Source: Mycobacterium numidiamassiliense (GTDB lineage: Bacteria > Actinomycetota > Actinomycetes > Mycobacteriales > Mycobacteriaceae). Taken from it: a stretch of 64,000 nt of DNA. This document shows, in pieces, positions 1 to 9,252 of the stretch. The position numbers and the translations under genes were made by a program. The notes below the pieces were generated by a model. It was given only the letters and a program-made list of their open reading frames with translations, did not search any database and was not told where the DNA came from. The first letter of the stretch is position 1. Each line of letters begins with the position of its first letter. Where the stretch lies: NCBI RefSeq assembly GCF_900157365.1, contig NZ_FUEZ01000003.1:806001-870000 (forward strand). Reading direction: 5' to 3'.

Positions 1-342
1 CACCCGCGGTCCCCACTTCTCGGCCAGCCGCTTGCGCTGAAAGTAGAAGGCGCCCATACGCAGGCAGAATCCATGGATGAAGACCACGGTCACCTGCGCG
101 TCCAAGGGGCCGTATTCGCGCACCGCCAACGACACCCCGTCGGGGGTGGTCACCACGTAGGCCCGGTCGCTGTCCATCCGCTCGAAATCCTCGTCGGCGT
201 AAGGGTCTTCGACTCCTACGGCGCGCTGGGTGACGGACCGGCGGAGCGAGGCCGCGACGATGGTGGCGACCGCCGTCAGCCCCGCCCCTCCCGCAAGCCA
301 CGCCCTACCCCAGTGGCGCTTGCGAGTCTTGTTATCGATCAA
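1..342 (-). CDS. alpha/beta hydrolase, 3' end outside window
   Basis: Only the first 114 codons are present; the gene runs off the left edge. The most likely start is a TTG at 340-342 that overlaps the alr stop codon, so the two genes are probably translated together. A hydrophobic stretch at about residues 14-30 suggests an N-terminal membrane anchor or signal. Next come the first strands of an alpha/beta hydrolase fold, including the oxyanion-hole pattern [10 protein letters not shown]. The nucleophile elbow lies outside the window, so activity and substrate cannot be judged. In related mycobacteria a hydrolase sits between alr and the tsaE group (family knowledge). A later ATG start is possible but would remove the hydrophobic segment. 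Confidence 0.75.
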   Translation of the reverse strand, partial: MIDNKTRKRHWGRAWLAGGAGLTAVATIVAASLRRSVTQRAVGVEDPYADEDFERMDSDRAYVVTTPDGVSLAVREYGPLDAQVTVVFIHGFCLRMGAFYFQRKRLAEKWGPRV

Positions 343-1507
343 CGGTTTCGGCCTCGCGATACGTTCTGGTGATACGCCCCCGAGGACTGGTCACCACTTC
401 GTAGTGGATGGTGCCGATCAGGTCGGCCCAGTCCTGGGCGGTGGGTTCGCCCCGGGTGCCCGGACCGAACAGGATCGTCTCGTCGCCTTCGGCCACATCG
501 ATCTGCCCGGGACCGAGGTCGACGAGAAATTGGTCCATGCAGATCCGGCCGACACCGGGCCGCCGCCTGCCGTTGATCAGTACGTCCAGCCGCCCGCCCA
601 GTGACCGGAAGACGCCGTCGGCGTATCCGATCGGCATCAGCGCCACGGTGGTATCGCGCTCGGCGGTCCAGGTGTGCGCATACGAGACGCTCTCACCGGC
701 ACGAATCGACTTCAAAAGCGCGACAGCACATTTCACCGTCATCGCCGGTGTCAGTCCCATGTCACCGCGCTCGGGAACGGGACTCAGGCCGTATACCGCG
801 ATGCCGGGCCGGACCATATCGAAGGCCAGGTCGGGGCGTGACATCGTCGCCGATGAATTCGACAGGTGGGCGATCTCGAACCGCACGCCCTGATCGCGCG
901 CATGAGTCAACATGTCGGTAAACCGTTGGGCCTGAACGTCGTTGATGGCATTGCCCGGCTGGTCGGCGAAGACCAGATGCGACATCAGACCTCGCAGTCG
1001 GATGGCGTTCTCGGCGACGGCCTGGCGCAACGCAGTCAGCATCACCGGGTATTGCGCGGCGGGGACGCCATTGCGGTTCAGCCCCGTATCGACCTTGAGC
1101 GTCACTGTCGCTGTGCGGCCGGTCCGGTGCACCGCGTCCAGGACCTCGTCGAGTTGGCGCACCGAGGACACCGCGATCTCCACGTCGGCCAGCAGCGCCG
1201 GCCCGAAATCGGTGCCGGGAGCATGCAGCCAGGCCAGCGCCGGCGCCGTGATGCCGTCGGCGCGCAGCGCCAGCGCCTCGGCGACGGTGGCGACACCCAA
1301 CTCGGCCGCCCCAGCGGCCAGGGCGGCACGGGCGACCTCGGTGGCCCCGTGGCCGTAGCCGTCGGCCTTGACGACCGCCATCACCTGTGCGGCACCGGCG
1401 TGCTCAGCAAGCACCCGCACGTTGTGGGCGATCGCGCCGAGGTCCACCACGGCCTCGGCGAGGACGCCGGGCGTCAGGGATGTTGGCGTAACGGGCACGG
1501 CCGCCAT
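332..1507 (-). CDS. alr: alanine racemase
   Basis: PLP-dependent interconversion of L- and D-alanine, supplying D-Ala for peptidoglycan in the cytoplasm. The N-terminal TIM barrel carries the PLP lysine in [10 protein letters not shown] (Lys47 from this start); the C-terminal half has the second catalytic tyrosine in SVSYAHTW and the typical GRICMDQ and [11 protein letters not shown] segments. The frame stays open upstream to 1588, but the ATG at 1507 gives 391 aa, close to the family length, and leaves out a 27-residue extension of non-conserved sequence. It lies downstream of gadB across a 240-base gap that holds a large inverted repeat. Confidence 0.95.
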   Translation of the reverse strand: MAAVPVTPTSLTPGVLAEAVVDLGAIAHNVRVLAEHAGAAQVMAVVKADGYGHGATEVARAALAAGAAELGVATVAEALALRADGITAPALAWLHAPGTDFGPALLADVEIAVSSVRQLDEVLDAVHRTGRTATVTLKVDTGLNRNGVPAAQYPVMLTALRQAVAENAIRLRGLMSHLVFADQPGNAINDVQAQRFTDMLTHARDQGVRFEIAHLSNSSATMSRPDLAFDMVRPGIAVYGLSPVPERGDMGLTPAMTVKCAVALLKSIRAGESVSYAHTWTAERDTTVALMPIGYADGVFRSLGGRLDVLINGRRRPGVGRICMDQFLVDLGPGQIDVAEGDETILFGPGTRGEPTAQDWADLIGTIHYEVVTSPRGRITRTYREAETVDR

Positions 1508-1617
1508 TGTCCCAGAACCGTTCCGGCATTCCGATCCAACGGGCGCTGAGCCGAGCCTCAGCGGTGCCCCTTGTGCCCCAACTGCCACACCCGCCCCGGC
1601 GTCGTGAAACCCACAGT

Positions 1618-1701
1618 GTGCCCGCCTCCGAGCGACAAATCACCACAGCCGGGACGAATGTCAAGCGGGCGGCGCATACATCGTCGCTCGGAGGCGGGCA
1701 C
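1618..1701. repeat. 19-bp perfect inverted repeat in the alr-gadB gap
   Basis: The left arm GTGCCCGCCTCCGAGCGAC at 1618-1636 is matched perfectly by its reverse complement at 1683-1701, with a 46-base spacer. The element fills much of the gap between gadB and alr. No T-run follows either arm, so it is not a standard intrinsic terminator. It could be an mRNA processing or attenuation structure, a protein-binding site, or a small non-autonomous repeat element. Confidence 0.7.
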
Positions 1702-1747
1702 CACGACGGTCATCCCCGATAGCGCCCGACAGTGGCGGATGCGACAC

Positions 1748-3133
1748 CTAGTGCGCGAAGTGCTCCGCCTTGTAGTGGCCGCCGGGCTTGAGTTTGTCCA
1801 GCGATGCCAGCGAGCTACGGGCGTCGTCGTGCAGGGCCCGGGCCAGGTCGGCGGAGAGCCCTTCGCGCACGACGATGCGCAGCACCGAGACGTTGGTGGC
1901 GTTGTCGGGCATGGTGTAGGCCGGCACTTGCCAGCCGTACCCACGCAGCTCGTGGGAGACGTCGAACTCGGTATAGCCCAGGCCACGCGCGAGCCGGAAG
2001 GCGACGACGGGGATCGCCGAACCGTCCGAGATCAGCTCACAGTGGTCGGCTTCGCGCAGTTGTTCAGCAAGCCAGCGGGCGGTCGACGACAAACTCTGCA
2101 TGACCTGCGTGTAGCCCTCACGGCCCAGCCGCAGGAAGTTGTAGTACTGGCCGATCACCTGGTTGCCCGCCCTTGAGAAGTTCAACGTGAAGGTCGGCAT
2201 GTCACCACCCAGGTAGTTCACCCGGAAGACCAGGTCCTCGGGCAGGTACTCCTTGCTGCGCCACACCACGAAGCCAATACCGGGGTAGGTCAGGCCGTAT
2301 TTGTGCCCGCTGACATTGATCGACACCACCCGGGGCAGCCGGAAGTCCCATTTGAGTTCGGGGTGCAGGAACGGCACCACGAAGCCGCCGCTGGCGGCGT
2401 CCACATGCACCGGAACGTCCACGCCACCCTCTGCTGCCAGTTTGTCCAGCGCGGCGCAGATCTCGGCGATGGGTTCGAGTTCACCGGTGTAGGTCGTGCC
2501 CAGGATCCCCACCACGCCGATGGTGTCCTCGTCGACGGCGGCGACGACCTGCTCGGGAGTGATGACGTAGCGCCCCTCCTCCATCGGCAAATACCGCGGT
2601 TCCACATCGAAGTAGCGACAGAACTTCTCCCACACGACCTGGACATTGGAGCCCATCACCAGGTTCGGGGTGCGCTTTTCCCAGCCTTTGCCCACCTTGG
2701 CGCGCCAGCGCCATTTCAGGGCGAGCCCGCCCAGCATGACTGCCTCACTGGACCCGATGGTGGACGCCCCGATGGCGCTGGACGGGTCTGCGTCGCTGAG
2801 GTGCTCGGCGTGGAACAGATCGGCCACCATGCACACGCAGCGCTGCTCGATGGCCGCGGTCAACGGATATTCGTCCTTGTCGATCATGTTCTTGTCGAAC
2901 GTCTCGGCCATCAGCCTGTCCGCCTGGGGATCCATCCAGGTGGTGACGAAGGTCGCGAGGTTCAGCCGCGAACTGCCGTCCAGCATCAGCTCGTCGTGGA
3001 TGAAGCGGTACGCGGCGTCGGGGTCCATCGACTCCTCGGGCAGCCGCAGCGCGGGCACCGGGGTGGTGAACATGCGGCCGGTGTAGGCGGGCGCGATCGA
3101 GTGAGTGGGCACGGACGGATGGCTCAGGGTCAC
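1748..3133 (-). CDS. gadB: glutamate decarboxylase
   Basis: PLP enzyme converting L-glutamate to GABA and CO2. The full-length 461 aa protein belongs to group II decarboxylases: a VDAASGG motif (PLP-interacting Asp), the Schiff-base lysine in SINVSGHKYGLTYPG, and the RVNYLGGDMPTFTLNFSR segment are all present. It starts at GTG 3133, with AAAGGA six bases upstream. It follows nnrD after only 29 bases, so nnrD-gadB is probably one transcript. Family members support acid resistance or a GABA shunt; no antiporter gene is adjacent, which leaves the physiological role open. Confidence 0.95.
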   Translation of the reverse strand: MTLSHPSVPTHSIAPAYTGRMFTTPVPALRLPEESMDPDAAYRFIHDELMLDGSSRLNLATFVTTWMDPQADRLMAETFDKNMIDKDEYPLTAAIEQRCVCMVADLFHAEHLSDADPSSAIGASTIGSSEAVMLGGLALKWRWRAKVGKGWEKRTPNLVMGSNVQVVWEKFCRYFDVEPRYLPMEEGRYVITPEQVVAAVDEDTIGVVGILGTTYTGELEPIAEICAALDKLAAEGGVDVPVHVDAASGGFVVPFLHPELKWDFRLPRVVSINVSGHKYGLTYPGIGFVVWRSKEYLPEDLVFRVNYLGGDMPTFTLNFSRAGNQVIGQYYNFLRLGREGYTQVMQSLSSTARWLAEQLREADHCELISDGSAIPVVAFRLARGLGYTEFDVSHELRGYGWQVPAYTMPDNATNVSVLRIVVREGLSADLARALHDDARSSLASLDKLKPGGHYKAEHFAH

Positions 3134-3162
3134 GATGGATCCTTTCGTTGGACGGCTTGGGG

Positions 3163-4584
3163 CTACAGGGCGGCCAGGGCGGCTCGAATGTGCGGGACGA
3201 TGCGCGACGCGGAGGTGGGCGCCTCGCCGGGGCCGGGGTCGGCGGCCGACAGCGCGGCCGCGTGCGCGTGCACGAAGGCGCCGGCCGCGGCGGCCTCGGC
3301 CGCCGGGAGCCCCGCGGCCAGCAGTGCGCCGATCATGCCGGACAGCACATCGCCGGATCCGGCCGTGGCCGCCCAGGACTGCCCGGCCGGGTTCAGGTAC
3401 ACGGGGCCGCCGGGGTCGGCGATGACGGTGACGTTGCCCTTGAGCAGCACGGTCGCGCCGAGCGCGTCGGCCAGCTTGCGGGTGGCACCGACCCGGTCGT
3501 CCCCGGGCGGATGCCCGGCCAGCCGGGTGAATTCACCGGCGTGCGGCGTCAGCAGCGTCGGGGCGGCGCGGTTGGCCACCAGGTCGGGGTGCGCCGCCAG
3601 GATGGTCAGCCCGTCGGCGTCCACCAATACCGGCAGATCGGTGCCGAGCGCGAACCACAGCGCAGCGGCACCCTTGTCGTCGGTGCCCAACCCGGGGCCC
3701 ACCACCCAGGCCTGCACCCGTCCGGCCGCGGCCGGGGTCGGCGCCGCGATGACCTCGGGCCAGCGCGCGAGGACCTCGCTGTGCGCGCTGCCGGCGTAGC
3801 GAACCATGCCGGAGGTGGCCGCCACCGCGGCCCCGGTGCACAGCACGGCGGCACCCGGATACGTCGACGAACCGGCCATCACACCGGTGACACCCTGGGT
3901 GTACTTGTCGTCATGCGGGCCGGGCACCGGCCAGCGCGCCGCGACGTCGCCGGCCTCGAAGCCCAGCATGTCCGTCGCCGGCAGGTCCAGGCCGATGTCG
4001 ATCAGCCTGACGTTGCCGCAGTCGGCGAGTGCATGCACGGGCTTGAGCCCGCCGAAGGTAACGGTCAGCGCGGCGTGCACGGCGGGGCCGCTGATGGCGC
4101 CGGTGGCCACGTCGATGCCGCTGGGAGTGTCGACGGCCACCACTGGGATGCCGGCATCATCGACCGCCGCGAACACCTCGGCCGCCGCCGGTCGCAGCGG
4201 ACCCGAGCCGGAGATGCCCACCACCCCGTCGATGACGAGATCGGTGCCCGGCGAGACACGCTCGACGACGCGGCCGCCTGCCTTGCGGAACGCCGCCAGA
4301 CCCTTGCGGTGGGTGTGGTCCGGGTTGAGCAGTATCGCCTCGGCCACGGCGCCGCGACGGCGCACAAACGTGGTCGCCCACAACGCGTCGCCGCCGTTGT
4401 CGCCCGAGCCGACAACGGCACACACCCGGCGGCCGGCGACCCCGCCGCTGCGGGCAGTCAGCTCGCCGATGATCTCGGTGGCAAGCCCATAGGCCGCCCT
4501 TCTCATCAGCGCGCCGTCGGGCAGGCTCGCCAGTAGCGGCGCTTCGGCGTCGCGGATCGCGTCTACGGAGTAGTAATGCCGCAT
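3163..4584 (-). CDS. nnrD: bifunctional NAD(P)H-hydrate dehydratase/epimerase
   Basis: Repairs hydrated NAD(P)H. The N-terminal YjeF-type epimerase domain (about residues 1-215) shows GSGDNGGDALW. The C-terminal ribokinase-like ADP-dependent dehydratase domain (about 225-470) shows GPGLGT, LTPHAGEFTRL and AGSGDVLSGMIGALLA, the nucleotide-binding and catalytic Asp region. The ATG at 4584 gives 473 aa and matches the conserved MRHYYS start; the upstream ATG at 4614 adds ten non-conserved residues. It is the first gene of the minus-strand run leading to gadB and is divergent from the methyltransferase at 4658. Confidence 0.95.
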   Translation of the reverse strand: MRHYYSVDAIRDAEAPLLASLPDGALMRRAAYGLATEIIGELTARSGGVAGRRVCAVVGSGDNGGDALWATTFVRRRGAVAEAILLNPDHTHRKGLAAFRKAGGRVVERVSPGTDLVIDGVVGISGSGPLRPAAAEVFAAVDDAGIPVVAVDTPSGIDVATGAISGPAVHAALTVTFGGLKPVHALADCGNVRLIDIGLDLPATDMLGFEAGDVAARWPVPGPHDDKYTQGVTGVMAGSSTYPGAAVLCTGAAVAATSGMVRYAGSAHSEVLARWPEVIAAPTPAAAGRVQAWVVGPGLGTDDKGAAALWFALGTDLPVLVDADGLTILAAHPDLVANRAAPTLLTPHAGEFTRLAGHPPGDDRVGATRKLADALGATVLLKGNVTVIADPGGPVYLNPAGQSWAATAGSGDVLSGMIGALLAAGLPAAEAAAAGAFVHAHAAALSAADPGPGEAPTSASRIVPHIRAALAAL

Positions 4585-4644
4585 CACAGTCAGGATTCCA
4601 TGCCCGGCTGTCATTACGCACAGCGCACGTTAAGGAGCCGTCCG

Positions 4645-4650
4645 TAGATT
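4645..4650 (+). promoter_or_regulatory. -10 element for a probable leaderless transcript
   Basis: TAGATT fits the mycobacterial TANNNT -10 consensus and ends seven bases before the ATG at 4658. That spacing would put the transcription start on or next to the start codon, the usual layout of leaderless mycobacterial mRNAs. No convincing Shine-Dalgarno lies at the proper distance. Confidence 0.5.
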
Positions 4651-4657
4651 CGATTTC

Positions 4658-5584
4658 ATGGCACGCACAGACGATGACACCTGGGACCTCAGCAACAGCG
4701 TGGGAGCGACCGCGACCGGCGTAGCGGTCGGGCGCGCGCTGGCCAGCCGGGGACCCAACCCCCTGATCTCCGACCCCTTCGCCGAGCCGTTGGTCCGCGC
4801 GGTCGGCGTGAATTTCTTCACCCGTCTCGCCAGCGGCGAACTGGATCCCGCGCATGTCGACGACAACGGCGACTTCGGCATGCAGCGCATGGGCGCCATG
4901 ATGGGCGTGCGCACCCGGTTTTTCGACGAGTTCTTCCTGGCCGCGGCTGACGCGGGCATCCGCCAGGCGGTGATTTTGGCCTCGGGGTTGGATGCGCGGG
5001 CCTACCGACTGCCCTGGCCCGCCGGAACCACGGTCTTCGAGATCGACCAGGCGAAGGTCATCGAGTTCAAAACCTCGACGCTGACCGAACTCGGCGCCGC
5101 CCCCACCGCCGATCGGCGGGCCGTCCCGGTCGATCTTCGCCACGACTGGCCGGCCGCGCTGCGCGCCGCGGGCTATGACCCCGCCCAGCCGACCGCGTGG
5201 AGCGCCGAGGGCCTACTGCCGTTCTTGCCGCCCGATGCTCAGGATCGGTTGCTGGACAACATCTCTGCGCTAAGCCCGGCGGGAAGTCAGTTGGCCACCG
5301 AGAACTTGCAGGGCGCCGGTGACGCCGTGCAGACGATGGCCGATCGGATGCGTGAGGTCACCGACCAGTGGCGAGACCACGGCTTCGACATCGAGATGAC
5401 CGACCTGTGGTACGCCGGTGACCGCAACGACGTGGTCGAGTATCTGGACACCCACGGCTGGGCGACGACCGCCACCAGTGTGCCGGAATTGGCTGGCGCC
5501 TATGGTCTTTCGTTGCCGGCCGTCACCGGTGACCGCACGGCGACACTCGCCTCGCTGCACTACGTCACCGCTATCCGGAACTAG
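4658..5584 (+). CDS. class I SAM-dependent methyltransferase (mycobacterial TIGR00027/LCMT-like family)
   Basis: 308 aa member of the large mycobacterial family of putative SAM methyltransferases related to leucine carboxyl methyltransferase. Family hallmarks are visible: the N-terminal NPLISDPFAEPLV motif, the SAM site VILASGLDARAYRLPWP, the acidic ribose-binding FEIDQ, and a WSAEGLLPFLP segment. Substrates for the family are mostly unknown; some act on lipids or polyketides. It stands alone between divergent nnrD and the convergent peptidase, whose stop overlaps its end by 14 bases. Confidence 0.9.
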   Translation: MARTDDDTWDLSNSVGATATGVAVGRALASRGPNPLISDPFAEPLVRAVGVNFFTRLASGELDPAHVDDNGDFGMQRMGAMMGVRTRFFDEFFLAAADAGIRQAVILASGLDARAYRLPWPAGTTVFEIDQAKVIEFKTSTLTELGAAPTADRRAVPVDLRHDWPAALRAAGYDPAQPTAWSAEGLLPFLPPDAQDRLLDNISALSPAGSQLATENLQGAGDAVQTMADRMREVTDQWRDHGFDIEMTDLWYAGDRNDVVEYLDTHGWATTATSVPELAGAYGLSLPAVTGDRTATLASLHYVTAIRN

Positions 5585-7460
5585 ACGCGGCGCGATCGAG
5601 CCCGAGACCTTCCGCGGCGTCGAACGCCCTGATCATCCACTCGCTCATCGCCGCGGCCAGCACGGCGCGGTTCTCGCGCTTGATGATGCCGTGTCCGTCG
5701 TTGCCGAACAGCAGATAGCGCACCTCGCGACCGAGTTCGCGTAGTGCGTCGACGATTTGTTCTGATTCGCTGACCGGCACATTGGTGTCGTGGGCCCCAT
5801 GCACCACCAACAAAGGCGCTACCAGCGCGTGGGCCCGCAGCAGGGGTGACAACGACTCGAGCAGTTCGCGGTCGCCGATGGGATGCCCGTATTCGGGATA
5901 CGCGGAGTCGGCGATCCAGGGTTCGGTGTTGCGGTAGAACGTGCTCAGGTCGCTCATCCCGCAGATGCTGATGCCCGCCGCGAACAGACCGGGATAAAAC
6001 GTCAGGGACGCCAGCGTCAGGTAGCCGCCGTACGACCAGCCCGCGCATGCGATGCGATGCGGCTCGGCGAGGCCGTTGTCCACCAGGAAGCGCGCACAGT
6101 CGGCGACATCGTCGATGGCGGCGAACCGCTTTTCCTTGTCGTCGGCGTGCACGAATGTTCGCCCAAAACCCCCGGAGCCGCGGACATTTGGCGTGATCAC
6201 ACTGATCCCGTCTTCGACCAGCCGCGAGAAGATGTCGTTGTATCCGGGCCGCGCCTGCCCTTCCGGACCACCGTGCAGGAAAATGGCCGCGCCCGCCGAG
6301 GCGCCGGCGTTGATCGGGCGGTACAGCCAGGCGTTCAGGCTCAGCCCGTCGCGCGCCGTAATAGTCAGCGACTCGGCGAAGATGCCGGGGATCGCCGCAC
6401 CCTGCTCACGTTCGGTGTCGATGCGCTGCCATTCCCGCGCACGCGGGTCGACCAACTCCACGGTTCGCGGCAAGTCTGGCCCCTCGACGGTCATCGCGAC
6501 CATCGAACCGCCCGCACTGATGGACAGCTCGCTGGCGACCGGCCCGGGCAGCGGAATCGGCTCGGACAGCGTGTAATCGGTGTACTCGAGAATCTGTAAC
6601 TCACTGCGCCCCTGCAGGTTCCACAGCAATGCGACAGTGGATAGGTCGTCACTGACGGCGAACTCGGCGAGCTCACAGTCGGGGCGCTCGGCCACCACGA
6701 AATACGTGATGCCGTCCAGCGTGACCGTCACTTCCAGCAGCCGGGCGTACTCACAGCCGTTGTCGCTGCGGATCAGCGCCCGCACGTATCCGTCGGCACC
6801 GGTCCCCGGGTAGTACAGCTTGGTCTGCTCACCGGTGAGCCCGAAGCGCAGGCGTCGGGGCTGGTGGTCGTCGAGGATGATGCCTTCGGCGGTCGTGGAG
6901 CCGGGATCTGAAGGGAGCAAACCTATTTCGGTCTGTCCGAACATCATGATCATTTCGTGGTAGCCGCGCGGCCCCACCCTGATCAGCGCCGCCCCGGCCC
7001 AGGCGTCGACCAGTCGGCCACCGGAGCGGCGGTCCAGCACGGTGTGACGGCCGTCGGCCGGATCGATCAGGCACGACCGCCCCACCCCGTCCTCGCCGGT
7101 CAGGATCGCCGCCACCAGGGTGCCGTCCCACGCGATGAGCTCGGCGGTCCCGGCCTCTTCGTGGTCGATGCGCCGGGCCATGCGGTCATCGGGATCGGTG
7201 GTGACGACCCAGATTTGGCTGCGCGATCCGCTCCCGTCGAGCGCCACCTCGCACGCGAGCCACTGACCGTCCGCGGAGTGGATGACGCGGGAGACCGGAC
7301 CCTCGACCGGAAGCTCCACATCCCGCGAAGAGGTGGCCCGCCAGCCTCGCAAGAAGCGCTGGACCGCCCGGGGATAGCCGCCGTCCTCGACAAGGTGAGC
7401 GAACGCGGTGGCGTCAGGGGACAGCGACGCGCCGTAGAGCTCGCGCACCTGGTGCCCCAT
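5571..7460 (-). CDS. S9 family serine peptidase (prolyl oligopeptidase type)
   Basis: 629 aa, cytosolic in appearance (no signal peptide). The N-terminal two thirds reads as a WD/beta-propeller lid; the C-terminal alpha/beta hydrolase domain has the triad Ser476 (GWSYGG), Asp558 (HGAHDTNVP) and His590 (GNDGHG). Such enzymes hydrolyse short peptides or acyl-peptides. The chosen ATG at 7460 follows a GAGG-type ribosome site; an upstream in-frame start at 7508 would add 16 residues without family support. The stop region overlaps the convergent methyltransferase by 14 bases. Confidence 0.9.
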   Translation of the reverse strand: MGHQVRELYGASLSPDATAFAHLVEDGGYPRAVQRFLRGWRATSSRDVELPVEGPVSRVIHSADGQWLACEVALDGSGSRSQIWVVTTDPDDRMARRIDHEEAGTAELIAWDGTLVAAILTGEDGVGRSCLIDPADGRHTVLDRRSGGRLVDAWAGAALIRVGPRGYHEMIMMFGQTEIGLLPSDPGSTTAEGIILDDHQPRRLRFGLTGEQTKLYYPGTGADGYVRALIRSDNGCEYARLLEVTVTLDGITYFVVAERPDCELAEFAVSDDLSTVALLWNLQGRSELQILEYTDYTLSEPIPLPGPVASELSISAGGSMVAMTVEGPDLPRTVELVDPRAREWQRIDTEREQGAAIPGIFAESLTITARDGLSLNAWLYRPINAGASAGAAIFLHGGPEGQARPGYNDIFSRLVEDGISVITPNVRGSGGFGRTFVHADDKEKRFAAIDDVADCARFLVDNGLAEPHRIACAGWSYGGYLTLASLTFYPGLFAAGISICGMSDLSTFYRNTEPWIADSAYPEYGHPIGDRELLESLSPLLRAHALVAPLLVVHGAHDTNVPVSESEQIVDALRELGREVRYLLFGNDGHGIIKRENRAVLAAAMSEWMIRAFDAAEGLGLDRAASSSG

Positions 7461-7631
7461 TACCTCAGCCCTCCATGCTCTGCAGCGACATCCCGAGTAC
7501 CGCGACACTGCGTGAGAACCGTGTGTGGACCAATACGCCGACGTGGCGTGGTCCGGTCGATTGCTTCCGACGGTAGCAGCGCTTTGGGTGCGACCTCGAC
7601 CACACCCTCGCCCCGCGCAGGAGGGCGTGTG

Positions 7632-8354
7632 TCAGGTTGCCCGCTGGCGGGAAAAAACTCGCTGGACAGTGCCTTTGATCCTCGCCGGGTTCCACGGTGG
7701 ACGTTTACGTTCTTGGGCCATCGGGTAGAAGCAGAGGCCGATGAGGAGTGAGGCGAAGTGACCGATCGCGGTGAAGTTCAGCTCCACACGGTCCATCGTG
7801 ATCAGCGGAAACCCGAAGATGACGAACAGTACCCCGATATAGCCCCAGCGCCACGGCCGCGCGATGTGGTACGTGAGCACAGCCATCAGGCCGACGAGGA
7901 AGTAGCTGACCCCGATATCGCGGGCATGAACCAGCCTTTCCGATGCGTCGTGTTTTTCGATCGCAAAGTAGAGGATGCCTTCGCTGATATAGGTGGCGAG
8001 AATGTGGGCGGTCAATCCCACAGTGAGCCAACGCAAGTGGCCAAGCCAGTGTTCGGCCGGCGCAAGAAACAACGTGAACAACAGCAGGTACGGCTCCAGG
8101 CTCCGGCCGTCGATCCACAGCAGGCTGGAGAACAGCACGTCGAGTGGATCTCTGCCGAGTTCGTGAATGTTGGTGGAACGGTGCATCAGCATCGAGTGCA
8201 ATTGCCGCCCGGGAAGTTCATTTTGGACGACCGTGGTGATCGTCAGGACGAGCAGCCAGCCGTAGGTCAGGGGCGCGCCGCTGACAAAATGCACGATCGC
8301 GAGCGCCATGCCGCGCACCCGCCTCGCCACCGGTCCATCCGCCACGGCGTCCAC
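7632..8354 (-). CDS. rhomboid-like integral membrane protein
   Basis: 240 aa with about six membrane segments (around residues 28-45, 85-100, 110-128, 148-163, 168-185, 195-212). The layout recalls rhomboid proteases, but the serine motif reads DIGVS (Ser150) instead of GxSG, while a membrane-embedded His199 is present in AIGHF. It may therefore be a degenerate or inactive rhomboid. It corresponds in place to the conserved membrane protein Rv3434c of M. tuberculosis (from memory). It lies 43 bases after the DUF4436 gene in the same direction. An internal ATG at 8309 is a possible alternative start. Confidence 0.75.
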   Translation of the reverse strand: MDAVADGPVARRVRGMALAIVHFVSGAPLTYGWLLVLTITTVVQNELPGRQLHSMLMHRSTNIHELGRDPLDVLFSSLLWIDGRSLEPYLLLFTLFLAPAEHWLGHLRWLTVGLTAHILATYISEGILYFAIEKHDASERLVHARDIGVSYFLVGLMAVLTYHIARPWRWGYIGVLFVIFGFPLITMDRVELNFTAIGHFASLLIGLCFYPMAQERKRPPWNPARIKGTVQRVFSRQRAT

Positions 8355-8397
8355 CTTCGCATGCTTGACGTCGCTCCGCGCTCGTTCGGCAAACGTG

Positions 8398-9249
8398 TCA
8401 GGTCGGCTTGGCCGGTTCGGGCTTCAGATGCAGCCACCAGCAATAGATGTAAAGCACCATCGAGATCACCAGCACGACGATCACCCAGAGCACGATCGTC
8501 ACATCAATCCAGCATCCGGATGGCGGCGCGTCGGGAAGCGCGGTGCGCAGCGGCATGATCGCAAACAGCATTGCCGCATACCACGTCGTCATCGGCGGCT
8601 GGAATCGTCGCCGGCCGCGAACCGTCTGGAACGCCACGAAGAAGGCCAAGGCGGCCAGCGCGATGAATACGCCGAGGATGAGCACACCGAACGCCACCGT
8701 GCTGGGCGATCGGTACAAGATCAGCTGGTAGGGACTGTGCTCACCCGTGCCGAGGTGATTGACCTGGATTTTCCAGCCGAGCAGCCGGTCGACCAACGTA
8801 ATTGTCACCGGTTGGGCTATCTGGTCGGCGCCGGAAAATACTGCGATATCGATCGGACCCGTGTGGTAGCGATCGAAGGGCCAATTAGCGACGTCGCCGT
8901 CGAGTGCCCCCGAGATGCGGACGACATCGACCACGGTGCCCTTCCGCCAGGTCCGCTTGCCGGTCGTCAACACCGACGAGGCCACCAGGGTGAAGTCTTC
9001 CTTGAGGGCATGGGTTAGCGGATCCAACATCTGCGGCGCGGGTGTGATGTTGAGGTTGGCCTGAAGCAGGCTGCTTTTCGACTGAATTTCTTCGACGTCG
9101 ACAGTCACCTCAGTCCAGTCGGCCGATTTCGGGCCGATTCCGCTGATTTCACGCGCGTGACCCATACCGCTCTGCGCGTACAAGACGATCGAAGTGACGT
9201 AGGCACCGATGAAAAGCACAAGACCAAAGACTCCCAGCCTCATGCGCAT
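8398..9249 (-). CDS. DUF4436 membrane protein
   Basis: 283 aa. One N-terminal membrane helix (about residues 5-24), a roughly 150-residue extracytoplasmic beta-rich region (typical of DUF4436, with WPFDRYHTG), then three C-terminal helices (about 185-210, 222-238, 250-272). Function unknown. It begins three bases after the glmS stop, so it is probably co-expressed with glmS, hinting at a cell-envelope role. Corresponds in position to Rv3435c. A second ATG two codons downstream is equally possible. Confidence 0.8.
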   Translation of the reverse strand: MRMRLGVFGLVLFIGAYVTSIVLYAQSGMGHAREISGIGPKSADWTEVTVDVEEIQSKSSLLQANLNITPAPQMLDPLTHALKEDFTLVASSVLTTGKRTWRKGTVVDVVRISGALDGDVANWPFDRYHTGPIDIAVFSGADQIAQPVTITLVDRLLGWKIQVNHLGTGEHSPYQLILYRSPSTVAFGVLILGVFIALAALAFFVAFQTVRGRRRFQPPMTTWYAAMLFAIMPLRTALPDAPPSGCWIDVTIVLWVIVVLVISMVLYIYCWWLHLKPEPAKPT

Positions 9250-9252
9250 GGG

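Noticed and set aside
2303..3799. Plus-strand open frame of about 500 codons
   Set aside because: It runs antisense to gadB and nnrD, both clearly homologous to known enzymes; its translation shows only low-complexity Arg/Gly/Ala sequence typical of a GC-rich shadow frame.
7527..7554. Hairpin GGACCA...TGGTCC as a terminator
   Set aside because: It lies upstream of both the peptidase start and the rhomboid-like stop, with short interrupted stems and no T-run; not strong enough to call.
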